DNA of 64,000 nucleotides, taken from contig MBPM02000006.1 in assembly GCA_001695595.3 (NCBI GenBank), positions 1,674,001-1,738,000 of the forward strand, read 5' to 3'. Source of the stretch: Plasmopara viticola. Lineage: Eukaryota > Oomycota > Peronosporomycetes > Peronosporales > Peronosporaceae. The notes beneath the pieces are model-generated. The model was not told where the DNA came from. It searched no databases and was given only the letters and a program-made list of their open reading frames with translations. Positions 25,389 to 36,238 of the stretch are shown here, in pieces (the stretch's first letter is position 1; each line of letters begins with the position of its first letter). A program made the position numbers and the translations under genes.

Positions 25389-26357
25389 TTAAAAGGCAAT
25401 ATAAGCGATTGCGGCAATGCCAGCGGCCACAAGTCCCGTGACGGAAAGTTTAGCGGCAGAAGAGGTGGGCGCTGGAGTGGGCGCTGAAGTAGTCGGGGTG
25501 GTTCCGCTATCGGTACTGTTGGTGGTCGAGTTGCTGGTTGAGTTGCTAGTGACGCTGTCGTCACCGAGGACGGGGTCGTAATGAAGCGTTTTAGCAAAGT
25601 GTGGAAAGACCCATTCGAAAAAAATATCTCCACCAACCGTAAGAATGGATGAATTGGTTACATTCATTTCGGCACCGTCAAGGATAACGATCGATGGCGC
25701 ATCCATGAACATGGAATCGCCCATATCCACACGCTCGACACTAGTGTTGTGAGCAGGGCCTGATTTCGGCTTTTTTGCTGGCTTCCCAATATCTCCTCCT
25801 TTCGGCCCTTTGTTGTCCAACTTGATTGCAAGAGTTAACGTATTGGCAGTATTAGCGAACGGCCAAGCGCCCATGTCGACAGTAAATTTTAAAGCTCCTG
25901 CAGGCACCGGCAGTTTTAGGCTGCCGTAATCGACTGTGGCATTGGCTTCAAAAATGTTGGCAGTGAGGGAAAAATCTACTGCGGTTTTAGAAGTGCCGAC
26001 CTCAACCGTGGACACAAACTTTGTTGATGAAACTGAGACGCCGTTCACCTTTCCCTCCGCAATGGCAGTCCAATCGCTATCTTTGGGCTTGAACGCGGTG
26101 ACTGACTCCACCTGCACTCCTTTACTGTCCGATTCAGTAAGGCTAGTCACTGTCAGTCGCATAAACTTCCCAGCCTTGCAATCGCCAGACGGACAGACTT
26201 CCATATTGACACCCTTGCTGTCAAAGTTAGCTGCAGTCTTAATGTGATCCATATTCATCGAGCCATTCATCGGAAATGTAAAGTTGAGACCTGATACACC
26301 CGGGGCACTCGATAGAAGGCACATGAGTGCGAACGCAGGAGTAATGATGACTTTCAT
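25389..26357 (-). CDS. Secreted, probably GPI-anchored surface protein
   Basis: The single exon encodes 322 aa. Residues 1-23 are a signal peptide (MKVIITPAFALMCLLSSAPG). The body has alternating hydrophobic and polar stretches typical of a beta-rich extracellular domain, only two cysteines after the signal (CPSGDC), and an internal basic hinge (GKPAKKPKSGP). A Ser/Thr/Asn-rich stalk with repeated NSTSNST units and TPTTSAPTPAPTSS follows. The C-terminus is a hydrophobic tail (LVAAGIAAIAYIAF) after small residues, the classic GPI-attachment signal. The protein probably sits on the outer cell surface or wall. The central domain resembles conserved secreted oomycete proteins of unknown function, but I cannot name a family. 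The start is the only sensible ATG. Confidence 0.85.
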   Translation of the reverse strand: MKVIITPAFALMCLLSSAPGVSGLNFTFPMNGSMNMDHIKTAANFDSKGVNMEVCPSGDCKAGKFMRLTVTSLTESDSKGVQVESVTAFKPKDSDWTAIAEGKVNGVSVSSTKFVSTVEVGTSKTAVDFSLTANIFEANATVDYGSLKLPVPAGALKFTVDMGAWPFANTANTLTLAIKLDNKGPKGGDIGKPAKKPKSGPAHNTSVERVDMGDSMFMDAPSIVILDGAEMNVTNSSILTVGGDIFFEWVFPHFAKTLHYDPVLGDDSVTSNSTSNSTTNSTDSGTTPTTSAPTPAPTSSAAKLSVTGLVAAGIAAIAYIAF

Positions 26358-27707
26358 GGTTAAAAGGTGATGCTTCGTTTGGTTACTTGTGTGGTTGAGC
26401 GCGTGTTTCGGAATGAGAATCTATGAGGCGGATGTTCATTTGTTATTTTGAGGTACAAGATCACCGAGCCCACTTTCCCATGCCGCCTTATGATGGATAA
26501 GCATGCCAAAAATAAATGCAGACACGATCTGGTTGAATCGCATGCGCAGAAATAGCTACAACAAAATTGCGCTACCGATATTCGACAGAAACCAAAGCAA
26601 CTTTTCTTTTTTTGAAAGTGCCAAGGTCACTTATATTTAGCCGTCGAGTGTTTTTTTTAGCAAATGCATGCTATTTTTGTTCTTTATTCAAAGGTTTTTG
26701 TGTCTAATAATATCTTGAATAGCACGATGTAGTCAAGTGCGTTTGCATAATCTCATACTTAAACAAACAGCTTAAAACTGCCTTTCTCCTCAAAACCAAT
26801 TTGTCAAAAGAAGGTCCGAAACTTTCGGATTTACACCTTATGTTTCTCTAGTTATTTTTTTCTTTTAGAATATGGCTCACCATCAACTAATATCTAGGCT
26901 CTTACGAGTCAGTAAAATAGTTGTAAAACAGCAGATTTATTTATTGCAGGGATAAAATTGACACTTTGGTTTCAATTAGCAAAATTTAAATCCTGTTCGA
27001 CAGCGCAAGACACCAAAATGACGTCTGCGTTTAACAGCGCATAAAGGCTACCGATTCAGGCCTATCCTTGAGCATTATTTCAAGGCAGGAAATATATTCA
27101 TTTCGGAAAAGCTCAGTGTCCAAATCGGTGTTGGTCGTGGGCGGAGAGCCTTGCAAATATTGCTAGCCAAAGAGCCGCTAAGATAAGGAAGGATTTAGAA
27201 AAGTTTTTAGCCTTAGCTGGTGGATTGCAGACACCTTTACATTCAGACACTAAAAATAACAAAAAGTGCCCGCCTGAGCTGCAAAAAACTTAAGCTATCG
27301 ATAGTCGCCCGTAAGCAAGCCTTTATGGTGTAAAACTTGCCGTCAGACTTACCGGCTACCTGAACGGCCTCGCTTGTCCGCCACTTCGCAAATTGACCAC
27401 TCAATCTTTATACAAGGGTTTCACGATAAAGAGTTTATTTTTTGGAATGTACTATCGGATTATGGCGCCGACCAGTACGCTCATCGACCTGATGTACCGC
27501 AAGAGTATTTTGGAGGGCAATTCTTGCGTTGTGTTTTCAAGAAATTTCGTTAGCAACATACTCTAGCTCTGCATTGCGACGGCTATGTGCGTGTTTGATA
27601 TAGCTGCATTTCTATTCGCAAGGATCTTGCTCAGTATTATAATCGCTTGCGCCCGGTCCAAGGGTATCCTTGGGTAGACTTCAGCATCGTTGCCGCAGCG
27701 GAGCCAC
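26358..27707. other. Non-coding interval upstream of the GPI protein gene
   Basis: It contains the promoter side of the minus-strand GPI protein gene. No other gene or clear repeat is seen before the SINE target duplication at 27708. Confidence 0.5.
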
Positions 27708-28067
27708 CTCAGCTATTGCATAAAAAGCGACCCTGTGGCTCGAGCGGTCAGTCGTTCGACCCAGGACCGGGAGGTACCTGGTTCGATACCCATAGGATCC
27801 GAATTGAGGAAGCCGGAGATAGGTCACTAAAGTGGACGAGCCATCACACCCGAGTGTGTGACTGCCCTACCAACTCGCGCCCGATTAAATAATAATAGGG
27901 TTGGGTTGGGGACGCCCCACTGACCGAAAAAGCCCCATAGTGTAATGTGGGTTTCGGAACCCGATCCCAATATGGGTCGAATTGCTATCAGCAACCTGCG
28001 ATGGAGACAGCTTAGTCCTAGCGCGTGGGTTCCGGTAGCTTAAATCTCAGCTTTTGCATAAAAAGCG
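27708..28067 (+). mobile_element. Full-length tRNA-derived SINE with target-site duplication
   Basis: The body at 27730-28045 (316 bp) is flanked by 22-bp direct repeats at 27708-27729 and 28046-28067. They differ at one base and both end in GCATAAAAAGCG. The 5' end has a Pol III A box (TGGCTCGAGCGG, 27736-27747) and a B box (GGTTCGATACC, 27780-27790) at tRNA-like spacing. The element should be transcribed by RNA polymerase III and have been moved by LINE machinery. It has no coding capacity. One short frame across it is meaningless. The near-identical target repeats suggest a fairly recent insertion. Confidence 0.9.
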
Positions 28068-31000
28068 TAAAGAAAGGTCTTTAACCCTAACCAAATCGAG
28101 TCGCAAACCACTATGTGCTTGACTTTAAGAGCTAGCATAAGTGAAAAAAGACCTGATTTTAGGTAATCTATACCATTTCTAAAGTCCATCAATATGAAAT
28201 TATGCCTTCAACTACTACCAAGTTTAGTTTAATCTAATAATATCCATTATTAAGTGGTATTTGAGTATGTACTGCTTTTTTTGTTAGCTTCCCACTACTA
28301 AGCACTGTCTTCTAAAGAACTTACGTCACGCATTCAATGTTAATACTAAATAGTGTGACGCGCACTGTGACCCAGTCAGCCCCTATCCGTAAAACTTTGG
28401 ATATCTTCAGTCCATGCACGTTGAAGAGTTCCTTCGCAATTCTCTATTCCCCTGACACAGAAGCTCACGCATTTAACTAATTGAGCACTCCAGAGCTCAT
28501 ACCTTCTAGATCTGATCTCGACATCGTTCGTATACATTAATATCAGGATGATGATTCGTAAAAGCACAACAGCGCTGCGCGCGTCGTCGCCCTCTATTGA
28601 AAGCAAAGAAAAAGACTTACGTCAACTCAACCATGCCAACCTCAGTACTGAGAGAAAATAAGATGACTACTTCCCTCGACTAAGTTCTCCTCTTGCTCGT
28701 AAGCCTTTTTCTCGTACCAGAGTTCAGTGATGCTGTTTTGCGATACCCTGTATACGCCATGCTCAAATGAACAACGTACTGACAAGCTATTTGACCGTAG
28801 ACCGCGAGCCTGCGAGCAACCAGTGTAGACAATACGCTAATTGTACCCTTCCTTCGACCAATTGTTTGTGCTTGATAAACTAAAGCTCGTACTTATTAGC
28901 CTCGATGAAGCACAAGCGCACAAAATGCAATTAGAGCGAAATATGTATATATTGTTGTTTTACGGACAGACCACACACTTATCTCCAATGGGCATTAATT
29001 GCCAAGTGGCTATGTAACATAAGAACTCCAACCTTTACGGAGTCGGAGCGCAAGAAACGTGCACTTTTATACCTATGTTCTTGATTTTGCAGAAAATTTA
29101 CTATGCAGACCACCGTGTACCGGCACTACGAAGTGTACATGATACGCTCAAGATTAGCAGAACCATTTTAATTCATCAAGTAAGGAACTGTGTTTTCTGC
29201 TCGCACTTTTTGATAGCTTTGACAAATTATCGTGCGAACGAAGTCGTATACACGGTACATAACCTCTTGACTGAGTACCCGTTATCAGCTGTCAGCGAAT
29301 TAATGTCCTGCAATCCATGATCACACCGCTATACCTCCATGAAATGCTATTTCGCATCCATCAACAGGGGTTTGAGATGAGCTCCCGAGTGTCTCCAACC
29401 CTCGTGGCTAAAAGCTTATTATTGCTGAGGTCGCTTGTCACTAAAATGGAAAGCGTCTGCGAGGTCACAAAAGATTTCCGGAAAAAAATCATTGGCATTA
29501 AAAAGCTCTCAGAGTGTCATCGTAGTAGCTTGTCTCTGGAGTCGGCTCCTATCAAATGCGCCTCACGTATGAAAGCGTTTGCCCTCTCCATTGAGGAAAT
29601 GGGACATAGGCTGCTGTCTTAAATACTTGCGGTCATTTAGTCTTCTGCACGATGATATGGCTCGCGACATCGTCTAGAAAAAACGCAACCTAAGAGCTAG
29701 CAAATCTTAAATCCTCATGACTTTGATTGTCCCTACCATCCCATTCACTAAATGACGGTGTTCCAATGATCTAAGGTCTTGTTTGATCCTCGAATGCGTA
29801 GCTGGATTTCTCCCGATCAAGTCGCATAATTTGCGCCCTTCGAGACGCATGATGTGTTCATAAGCGAAAACTATATCAGCTATTCGGCCTTCCGCTTTTG
29901 TGCCTGAGTAGGACTTAAGCAAGCCCACACAAATTTCTAAGTTTTTGCTTTTTTTAAAGGAAATATAGCAAATACGCAGAGGCACCTTTGATTGCAACCT
30001 TAAAGGGTCCAATGAAGCGCAGGCAAAGAATAATTAAGAAAAGCAGTTACTGCACATGTAGATAGCATTATAGTGCTGAGTAATTTGTTTTTTATTTCAA
30101 ATTTGTTGTGCATCTTGCCTTACAGTCAAAAATAATCTTTTAGATTTCGGCATCCAGCCAACGAGATTTTGTATCTTTGACATATAGTCTTCGACTTCTT
30201 TTTGTGTTGTTTAAAGGCTTACTTTAGCATGCATGGATTCAGAATCTTTAAAAGCCTTGTTTTCTCCATGCAATCTCGATAAAAGAGATAACCTTTTTTT
30301 CTCAGCGCCTTAGCACAACTGCATATAAACTGCGCAGCAAGTCTTTGACGAAGGAAATACTCGCGTTGTCTGACTATCGGTCTACAGATGGTGCGCTCTA
30401 TATATATCAAGCTTAGCCCCAAGAACCTCATTTTAAAAAAAAATGGAATGACGGAAGTCTCGGTCTAGATAATTAGACCTGGAGGTCCATGCCATTTTAA
30501 AGGGCACGGTTTAAAAACAGCGCTGCTGCTTTGGCGACATTGCTCATGTCGAGCAACAGTCACTTAGTGTGCCGTTTTGTTCATTTGATCAGCAAAGATC
30601 ACAAAACTAGTGTTGTCCTGCTGCGCTCTCTAACAAGCTTAACGAAGTAATTAAATCTATGGACCGAATGGTATCGGCAAGCTTGCTTGTGGTCGCCTTC
30701 AGCTAAGGTTGCACCTGGTATCGCACTTTGCACGGTTGCGTATATGTGTAGACCTTTTTATCCACCCTTATCAAGCTGCATGTGTTTCCAGAGATTACCA
30801 CCCTGTAATAGATTGTTAGCCTCATGGAAGATGCAATTTTTGCGTCTTTAGCGTTGAGGGCCACTACATATGTAAGGGCTCAATCAGAGCTGCAAAATAG
30901 CAGCTCGGCCTTCATCGAGAGCCGCAAAAGCCTTGCACTTGGCTACCCTCTCGACCTTATCTATTATTGATTAACTTTTATTCAATGTTTGCCGCTCCTT

Positions 31001-32179
31001 AGAGCTTTTCGTAAAGCTACGCACATGTCATCTCTTTTTCCGTATTTTTTACTATACTTTTGCAAGTGATTGGCAAGATCAGCCCAGTCTTTAAGTCGTT
31101 CAAATTTACAAACAACGCACTCGACTACAGCGAGATCTGCCTGAAGGCCATACTCTTCAATAACGCACCTTTTCCGCGTCGAAGTTGCATTGAGCGTGGA
31201 GCTTCGACGTGCGCATGCATGCATTTGAGCACTATTTGCAATGTGGCATCTAAATTTCGTTCTGCACGACGGTGGACAATTATTCCATCAAAGTATGTCT
31301 GTTAGAACTACCTGTAGCGTCTTAGAAATTGTATCACTAGACTAACAAATGCCGTCGGTCATCAATCCCTCTTAAATCTTACCGCTTGTTGTCCATAGTT
31401 TCCGTTGGAGCACTTAACATTGTAAGTCCACCGTGCTGTTTTGCATAACATCTTTTTTAGAAATCGTGGTGTATGCCGAGATGGAAGTTTTATTAAGCTT
31501 ATTGAAAGCGTGTACGATGCACTACTTGAAATTTTTCTATCTAGCAAGATATTTCGATTTGGAATGCGGGATTCTGCTTTCTAAAATTATTGTTTACGCA
31601 CCCTTTGCACAACAGAAGGCGTCAGCGACGCCACATCATACTTTTGCTGACAAGTACTGACGTCTTATGCATTATATTTTAGCTACTGAATCCAAATCAA
31701 TTTCACGACGTAGACCCATAACCTCTATTCTTTCCGCATGAAACAATGATAAATTTGTAAAAAGGGGTTGCAGTCCCTGCCACAATCGCGCTAGGAAAAT
31801 TTGTCACTTATTAAGATTGAAGGTTAAAGCAAAAGGATTGGTAAGTTTCAATTTACATTTATTGCACGCTCCAATCGTTCCACGCCACAAGAAATATTCC
31901 TCTAGCATTCAATCAAGGAAAGAGCATAGTGCACTAACTCAATAGAAATGCCGCTCGCATATCTCAATAGCTTTGTCACACATTACCAAATCGAATATTT
32001 TGCACCAATAATAATTTGTAAAAATTGTGGTACGATTGTATACAAAAGCTTCATTTAGGTATAGTTGTGCTAGTCTCAAGTTTAGAGGATTAAGTGAATC
32101 TCGTGGTACAATGTAATACGAATCACGCACGTAAGCAAATCTTCACCTGTTAGATCAACAACCAATGCCGACTTTGTCG
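28068..32179. other. Gene-poor interval of about 4 kb
   Basis: A few frames of around 100 codons occur (29317-29622 plus, 29707-30012 minus, 30982-31224 minus). They have no recognisable motif, signal peptide or splice context. No tRNA or clear repeat was found. The right end is the 3' flank of the mucin-like gene. Confidence 0.5.
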
Positions 32180-32995
32180 CTAATTGAGACGCAGGCTGCG
32201 ATCGGATAAAGTGGACGTCTCGGGCTCCATTGTCTCTTCACTCTCCACAACAGGAGGAGCCTCAGAATCGAGTGTTGGTGCATTCGTCTGAGCCAAAGTC
32301 TCCTCGGTTTGCTGCTCCGGTACGTAAGTAGGTGATGCAGTCGTGTTGTACACCGAAGTCTCCTCGGTTTGCTGCTCCAGCGCGTCGGTGGGTGCTTCTG
32401 TTGTGTCATATACCGGGGTGTCCTCAGGTCGTTGCTCAGGCTTGTCGGTAGGTGGTTGCGTCCAGCCGTATGCCGGGGTCTCCTCACTTTGCTGCGCCTC
32501 AGGTGTGTATACCTGTGGTGGCACAGTTGCCGTATCAGGAGTGTAAACCGGTGGTGGTACAGTGGTCGTCTCCGAGGCATGAGGGTAGTACGGTGTTTCC
32601 GTCGTCACTTCAGGCACAATATTGTCGGGGATCACCTCACAATCGTCGTGCACATCGGTTTCGATGGATTCAGTCGAACACTCGGTCTTCGGAGCACAAC
32701 CATAGATTCCTTCCCCAAGACTCACACAACTGGATCCGTATATAAGGTCACGGCGAGCACCCGGGCAGATTCCACTCTCGCCTGCACAAATTGGTCCTTT
32801 GGTGCAATAATATCCTTCCTTGCCCACCACAGACACAGGGTACCACCCATCGCTTCCATCGCACGTGTCCGGCACGTCGACATCTTGCTCACACATTGCG
32901 TCCGTCTTGGTAGTCGATTGCGTGGTCGTGTAGCCAGCCGCAGCGTGAGACGCGATCATAGCGGCAAGGAGAAAAGAGACGTTGAACTTGACCAT
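32180..32995 (-). CDS. Secreted Cys-rich protein with mucin-like acidic repeat tail
   Basis: The single exon encodes 271 aa. Residues 1-20 are a signal peptide (MVKFNVSFLLAAMIASHAAA). An N-terminal module of about 90 residues has nine cysteines (CDGSDGWYPV, YYCTKGPICAGESGIC, SSCVSLGEGIYGC) and looks like a disulphide-bonded binding domain. The C-terminal half is rich in Thr, Pro and Glu, with about four 20-residue repeats of the form QQTEETxVYxTTxxPTxxxE, preceded by two shorter VPPxVYTP units. Such tails are heavily O-glycosylated in oomycete cyst and mucin-like proteins. No GPI signal or membrane segment is seen. A role in adhesion or a protective coat is an inference. The exact family is unknown to me. 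Confidence 0.85.
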   Translation of the reverse strand: MVKFNVSFLLAAMIASHAAAGYTTTQSTTKTDAMCEQDVDVPDTCDGSDGWYPVSVVGKEGYYCTKGPICAGESGICPGARRDLIYGSSCVSLGEGIYGCAPKTECSTESIETDVHDDCEVIPDNIVPEVTTETPYYPHASETTTVPPPVYTPDTATVPPQVYTPEAQQSEETPAYGWTQPPTDKPEQRPEDTPVYDTTEAPTDALEQQTEETSVYNTTASPTYVPEQQTEETLAQTNAPTLDSEAPPVVESEETMEPETSTLSDRSLRLN

Positions 32996-33740
32996 CGTAG
33001 CTCAGTAAATTGCTTTCTGCAAGTAAAGGTGAATTGGAAAATGAAAAGCGAGCAGCGCAAGGCACAACTTCAAAGTCGAGAGCCACGCGGGTCTGTCGTA
33101 GGCGTCGTTATTTACGATCAAGTCGTTGATTGCATCCGTTTCAGAGGCAAGACCTTGAGTTTGGTTGTCACGATCGCTTTCTCGAGTGCCAAAGAAGCTT
33201 TCACCCAATTTGGTTGAACCTGGCTGACGATTCGCACCGTTTCCATGCGCTCTATTGTTCAAAGAGATCCTCGCGCGAAAACTTAGAAGTGAGTGACTGA
33301 CCGAGTCGTTGCACAATAAAGTCACTGGCTTTTCCTCACGCAACGCGCGTCTAAAAGTGTACATCAGCGCCCTTGAGCTCACGCGGGGTTCAAGCTGTTA
33401 ATTTACAAAAGTATGTCTACGTGCATTGCCAGCAATTAAACTCATTGCATAGAACTTACAGCTTGCGCAAATGAATGCGTAATGGAGTCATGTTTAACAG
33501 CAGTCAAGTTATGGTTGCCATATAGTCATTATATTCGAGGCAGAATCATGGTTTTAGAAGAAAAAATGTGGTCGAGCGACGCTTGCTTTACGATTCAAGT
33601 ACTAGCGTTGCAAATGTCCATCGTGTGACTTTACGTACACCTGCTGCTGAAAAAGTTATGCTCCAAGTATCGGCTATGTGACGAGATGAGTGGGACATAC
33701 TAGTCGCAAACCAACTATTCCCAAAAGTATTACTATTCTT
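32996..33740. other. Upstream flank of the mucin-like gene
   Basis: Apparent frames running antisense through this region and into the mucin-like gene are shadows with poor codon use. No independent gene is supported. Confidence 0.5.
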
Positions 33741-34082
33741 ATGATAGACATAAGCACTATTTGCCACACTTCGGATTTGCGGCGCTTTGTGCTCTCCCAG
33801 GGCGTGCTGCGTGTGTCCCCACCGCCTCTTGTCGAGGGCTGCAACCATACGGACGAGCTACCGACCGCCTGCTACTATGCCAACAGCTATTTGCGTCACA
33901 TGCAACCTGAGAGGCTAAGCTGCATAACGAAGACCAAGGTACCACGTACGGGCATCCTTTTGCTCAAGCTGCTGCGCGTGCTACACGCTTTACGATCGCA
34001 ATCGTTCTGGGACTACCTGTCTTGGACTTTGGAGAATCACAAGCTTAATGTAAAAGCTCGATTTTCCAAAAAGGTTGGTTGA
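33741..34082 (+). CDS. Orphan GC-rich ORF, possibly a gene fragment
   Basis: Starting from the ATG at 33741 it encodes 113 aa, ending FSKKVG. From about 33775 the codons turn strongly G/C-ending (TTG CGG CGC TTT GTG CTC), in contrast to the AT-rich flanks. This is good evidence that the stretch is or was coding. Peptides such as LPTACYYANSYLRHMQPERL and LLLKLLRVLHAL match no family I know. There is no signal peptide. The AT-rich 5' part and the retroelement insertion 40 bp downstream suggest a surviving exon or truncated gene rather than a whole one. Confidence 0.4.
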   Translation: MIDISTICHTSDLRRFVLSQGVLRVSPPPLVEGCNHTDELPTACYYANSYLRHMQPERLSCITKTKVPRTGILLLKLLRVLHALRSQSFWDYLSWTLENHKLNVKARFSKKVG

Positions 34083-34112
34083 ATATGAGTTGTAGAGGAA
34101 GAGAACAAAAAC

Positions 34113-34468
34113 AGACCACGATATTGTATTGTATTGTATTGTATTACGTCATCGCGTTGCCAAGATATGCACGTGCTAGGCTCAGTCTGGCTAGTCCACG
34201 GCATAGAGTGGTGTCCGCATACGTCGGGTCTTGTTCGGCGGGCAGTGCAGCCAGCACCGAGGTCGTGAGGGTCTTTCATTATTTTGTTTAGCTCTGACTT
34301 GGTAAGAGCCCAGGTGGCGCCCTGGTGCTGGAAACCGTCGCGTCGAGGGTGAGACTCGCTAGAGACCTGTAGATGCCCGAGAGCACCAGCCCGAAGCGCG
34401 CGAGCATTTAGCCCCCGCGCTTGGATGGAGGGCGTCACCCCAACCTTTTCCGAAAGAGACCACGATAT
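34113..34468 (-). mobile_element. Short non-LTR retroelement insertion with 12-bp target duplication
   Basis: The element at 34125-34456 is flanked by identical copies of AGACCACGATAT (34113-34124 and 34457-34468). Read on the minus strand it ends in four ATACA units, a microsatellite tail typical of LINE or SINE 3' ends. The body is GC-rich against AT-rich flanks. Its minus-strand frame (ATWALTKSELNKIM and ending CISWQRDDVIQYNTIQY) has the IQYNTIQY tail often seen in Phytophthora non-LTR elements. It is either a 5'-truncated LINE or a SINE. I see no clear Pol III boxes. Confidence 0.8.
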
Positions 34469-34844
34469 ACAAAAGGAAATTCGGTAAAGCATGCAAATAA
34501 TTAATTCGCGTTAAAGTGGTAAGGTATTGGAAATCATTGATCGGCGTACATTATCGACCTGTAAAACGCGTATGTTGACGCACTCAGCCTTCCATAATCA
34601 TTGAGCGTCAAGCGACCTACTTTGTTGAAAATTAACCAGGATACAAAAGAAGAATGGTAGTTTTTCGATTGGTAGCAGCAGAGGACTGAGTTTCACAGAT
34701 CCAGAATTATACCAGTTAGAGGAATCAGCGCAATAGTTTTCGGCTCGTCAAAACGTCTCACTAAATCGCACAGAGCCGAAAGGGCGGAGCACAAGAGCGC
34801 ATGAAGTGCTATTCCGGCAAGAATAGACCTGTCCAAGATGGCGA

Positions 34845-35262
34845 TATAGTGCCTTAGACGGCAAGAATTTGAAAATCTGTCACATAAGTTTTGCTCAATC
34901 AGAGAACTTCGCACCAAGATATATTGGCCCATTTCCGATTGTGAAGAAAGTTCTGCAAGATATCTATAAGTTGAGACTTCCAAAGGGATTGAAGCTACAC
35001 CCAGTGTTGCACACTTATATATTGAAGCCTTACAGCAAGGATCCCACGCATCAGCAAGAGATAAATAAGGTCATGCTGGCCAATGGCTTCGAGGAACAAT
35101 TCGTTCGAGCCTAAATTGGACACCTTAAGCACAACAGAAACCTGCAGTACAAAGTTCGGTGGCGTGGTGAAACCAAGATGAAAGCCATTTCCTGTGGAGA
35201 AATCGAAGCAGACTTCTATACTTATCGACCTCTACTGGAAGCCCCAAAATATGAATCCTTTC
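34845..35262 (+). mobile_element. Ty3/gypsy relic, integrase C-terminus
   Basis: The peptide FAPRYIGPFPIVKKVLQDIY, then KLRLPKGLKLHPVLHTYILKPY, matches the end of gypsy integrase (family form: RYIGPF-V---G--AYRL-LP--L-IHPVFHVS-LKPY). After an in-frame stop, LQYKVRWRGE resembles the start of a chromodomain. Frameshifts and stops show it is dead. The rest of pol is absent upstream. Confidence 0.85.
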
Positions 35263-36238
35263 TTTAACATAAACATTTTCTTGGATGGAGGTCATGTAAC
35301 GCAACCGTACAGGCTGCCGGTAACGTTCATTTCAACAATTAATCCCATTACTTCAAAATACATATGCACTAACACTACCCGTAGGGATAGATGATAATAT
35401 AAGTCTTTTGAGATCAAAACGATGTGACGAAAATCAATTTTGACAACTTCCACGTGATCACGCAAAGCGAAGATGACGTAGACCACGTAATTACCAACAT
35501 CGTGTACTTAAACGATGTGAAAAACAGAACTCTACCTCAAGGTGTTAAGTGTCAGTTATGTGAGGATATGATTACATGGCCGGAAGACATGGTCAGACAA
35601 AAGGCGTCCAGATAAGTTTCGTTAATGTTAAAATCATAATAGAATGCCCTTTGTCCAAGACAAAGAACCAAATGAAGTGCATATTAAAAAATACATTCTA
35701 TGTCTTGAGGTTCTAATAAGACCACTTCACGACATTATATAGAAAGAAAAGCTCTCAAAGCTTCTCGCCGAATGCAAGCGTTGCTTAACGCTTCCACCCG
35801 CTCTCAGTGTTTTGGACTTTTTTATTTATTTGGTAATTGAGTAGATGCCACCAATCTTGCGATCGGGAAAGTCTTGTATTTAAAAAGAAAGACATAGAGC
35901 ATTGAACTGCTTTTACTGGTTAAAAGATGAAGCCAGCCGAGGGAAAATACCCTGTTCGTGAGCAAGAGCAATTTGTGATTATAAATGCGCTGAAAAATGG
36001 CGTGTGCATCTTCTCGGTTGAGCTTTCAAACTCGAAACGAATCACAAAGTATTGCGATAGTCCCGACGTTACACCTAGATCTCGCATATAGTCATATGCT
36101 GGTATCCATCAAGTTTTATCGGGGTGGCTGAATGCTCAAATAGACTATCTGGGGAAATAAAAAAACGGCAAGTGGGATATCCAATTTACGCTAAGTTACC
36201 GGTCAGAAACCCAAACATAAGTCTTTGAAAAGTAATTA

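Noticed and set aside
27736..27790. A tRNA gene, suggested by good A and B boxes
   Set aside because: No full acceptor stem or cloverleaf forms, and the unit continues into a 316-bp element with target duplications.
27647..27892. 81-codon plus-strand frame
   Set aside because: It overlaps the SINE and its target duplication, and non-coding SINE sequence explains it.
29317..29622. 101-codon ATG-started plus-strand frame
   Set aside because: It has no motif, signal peptide, homologous feel or codon bias above background, so it was left unannotated.
32369..33217. 282-codon plus-strand frame rich in Arg and Val
   Set aside because: It runs antisense through the secreted mucin-like gene, has no motifs, and owes its length to the repeats of the real gene.
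34037..34492. 151-codon minus-strand frame ending near IQYNTIQY
   Set aside because: It spans the non-LTR insertion and both flanks, so it is not a gene of its own. The tail is the microsatellite.
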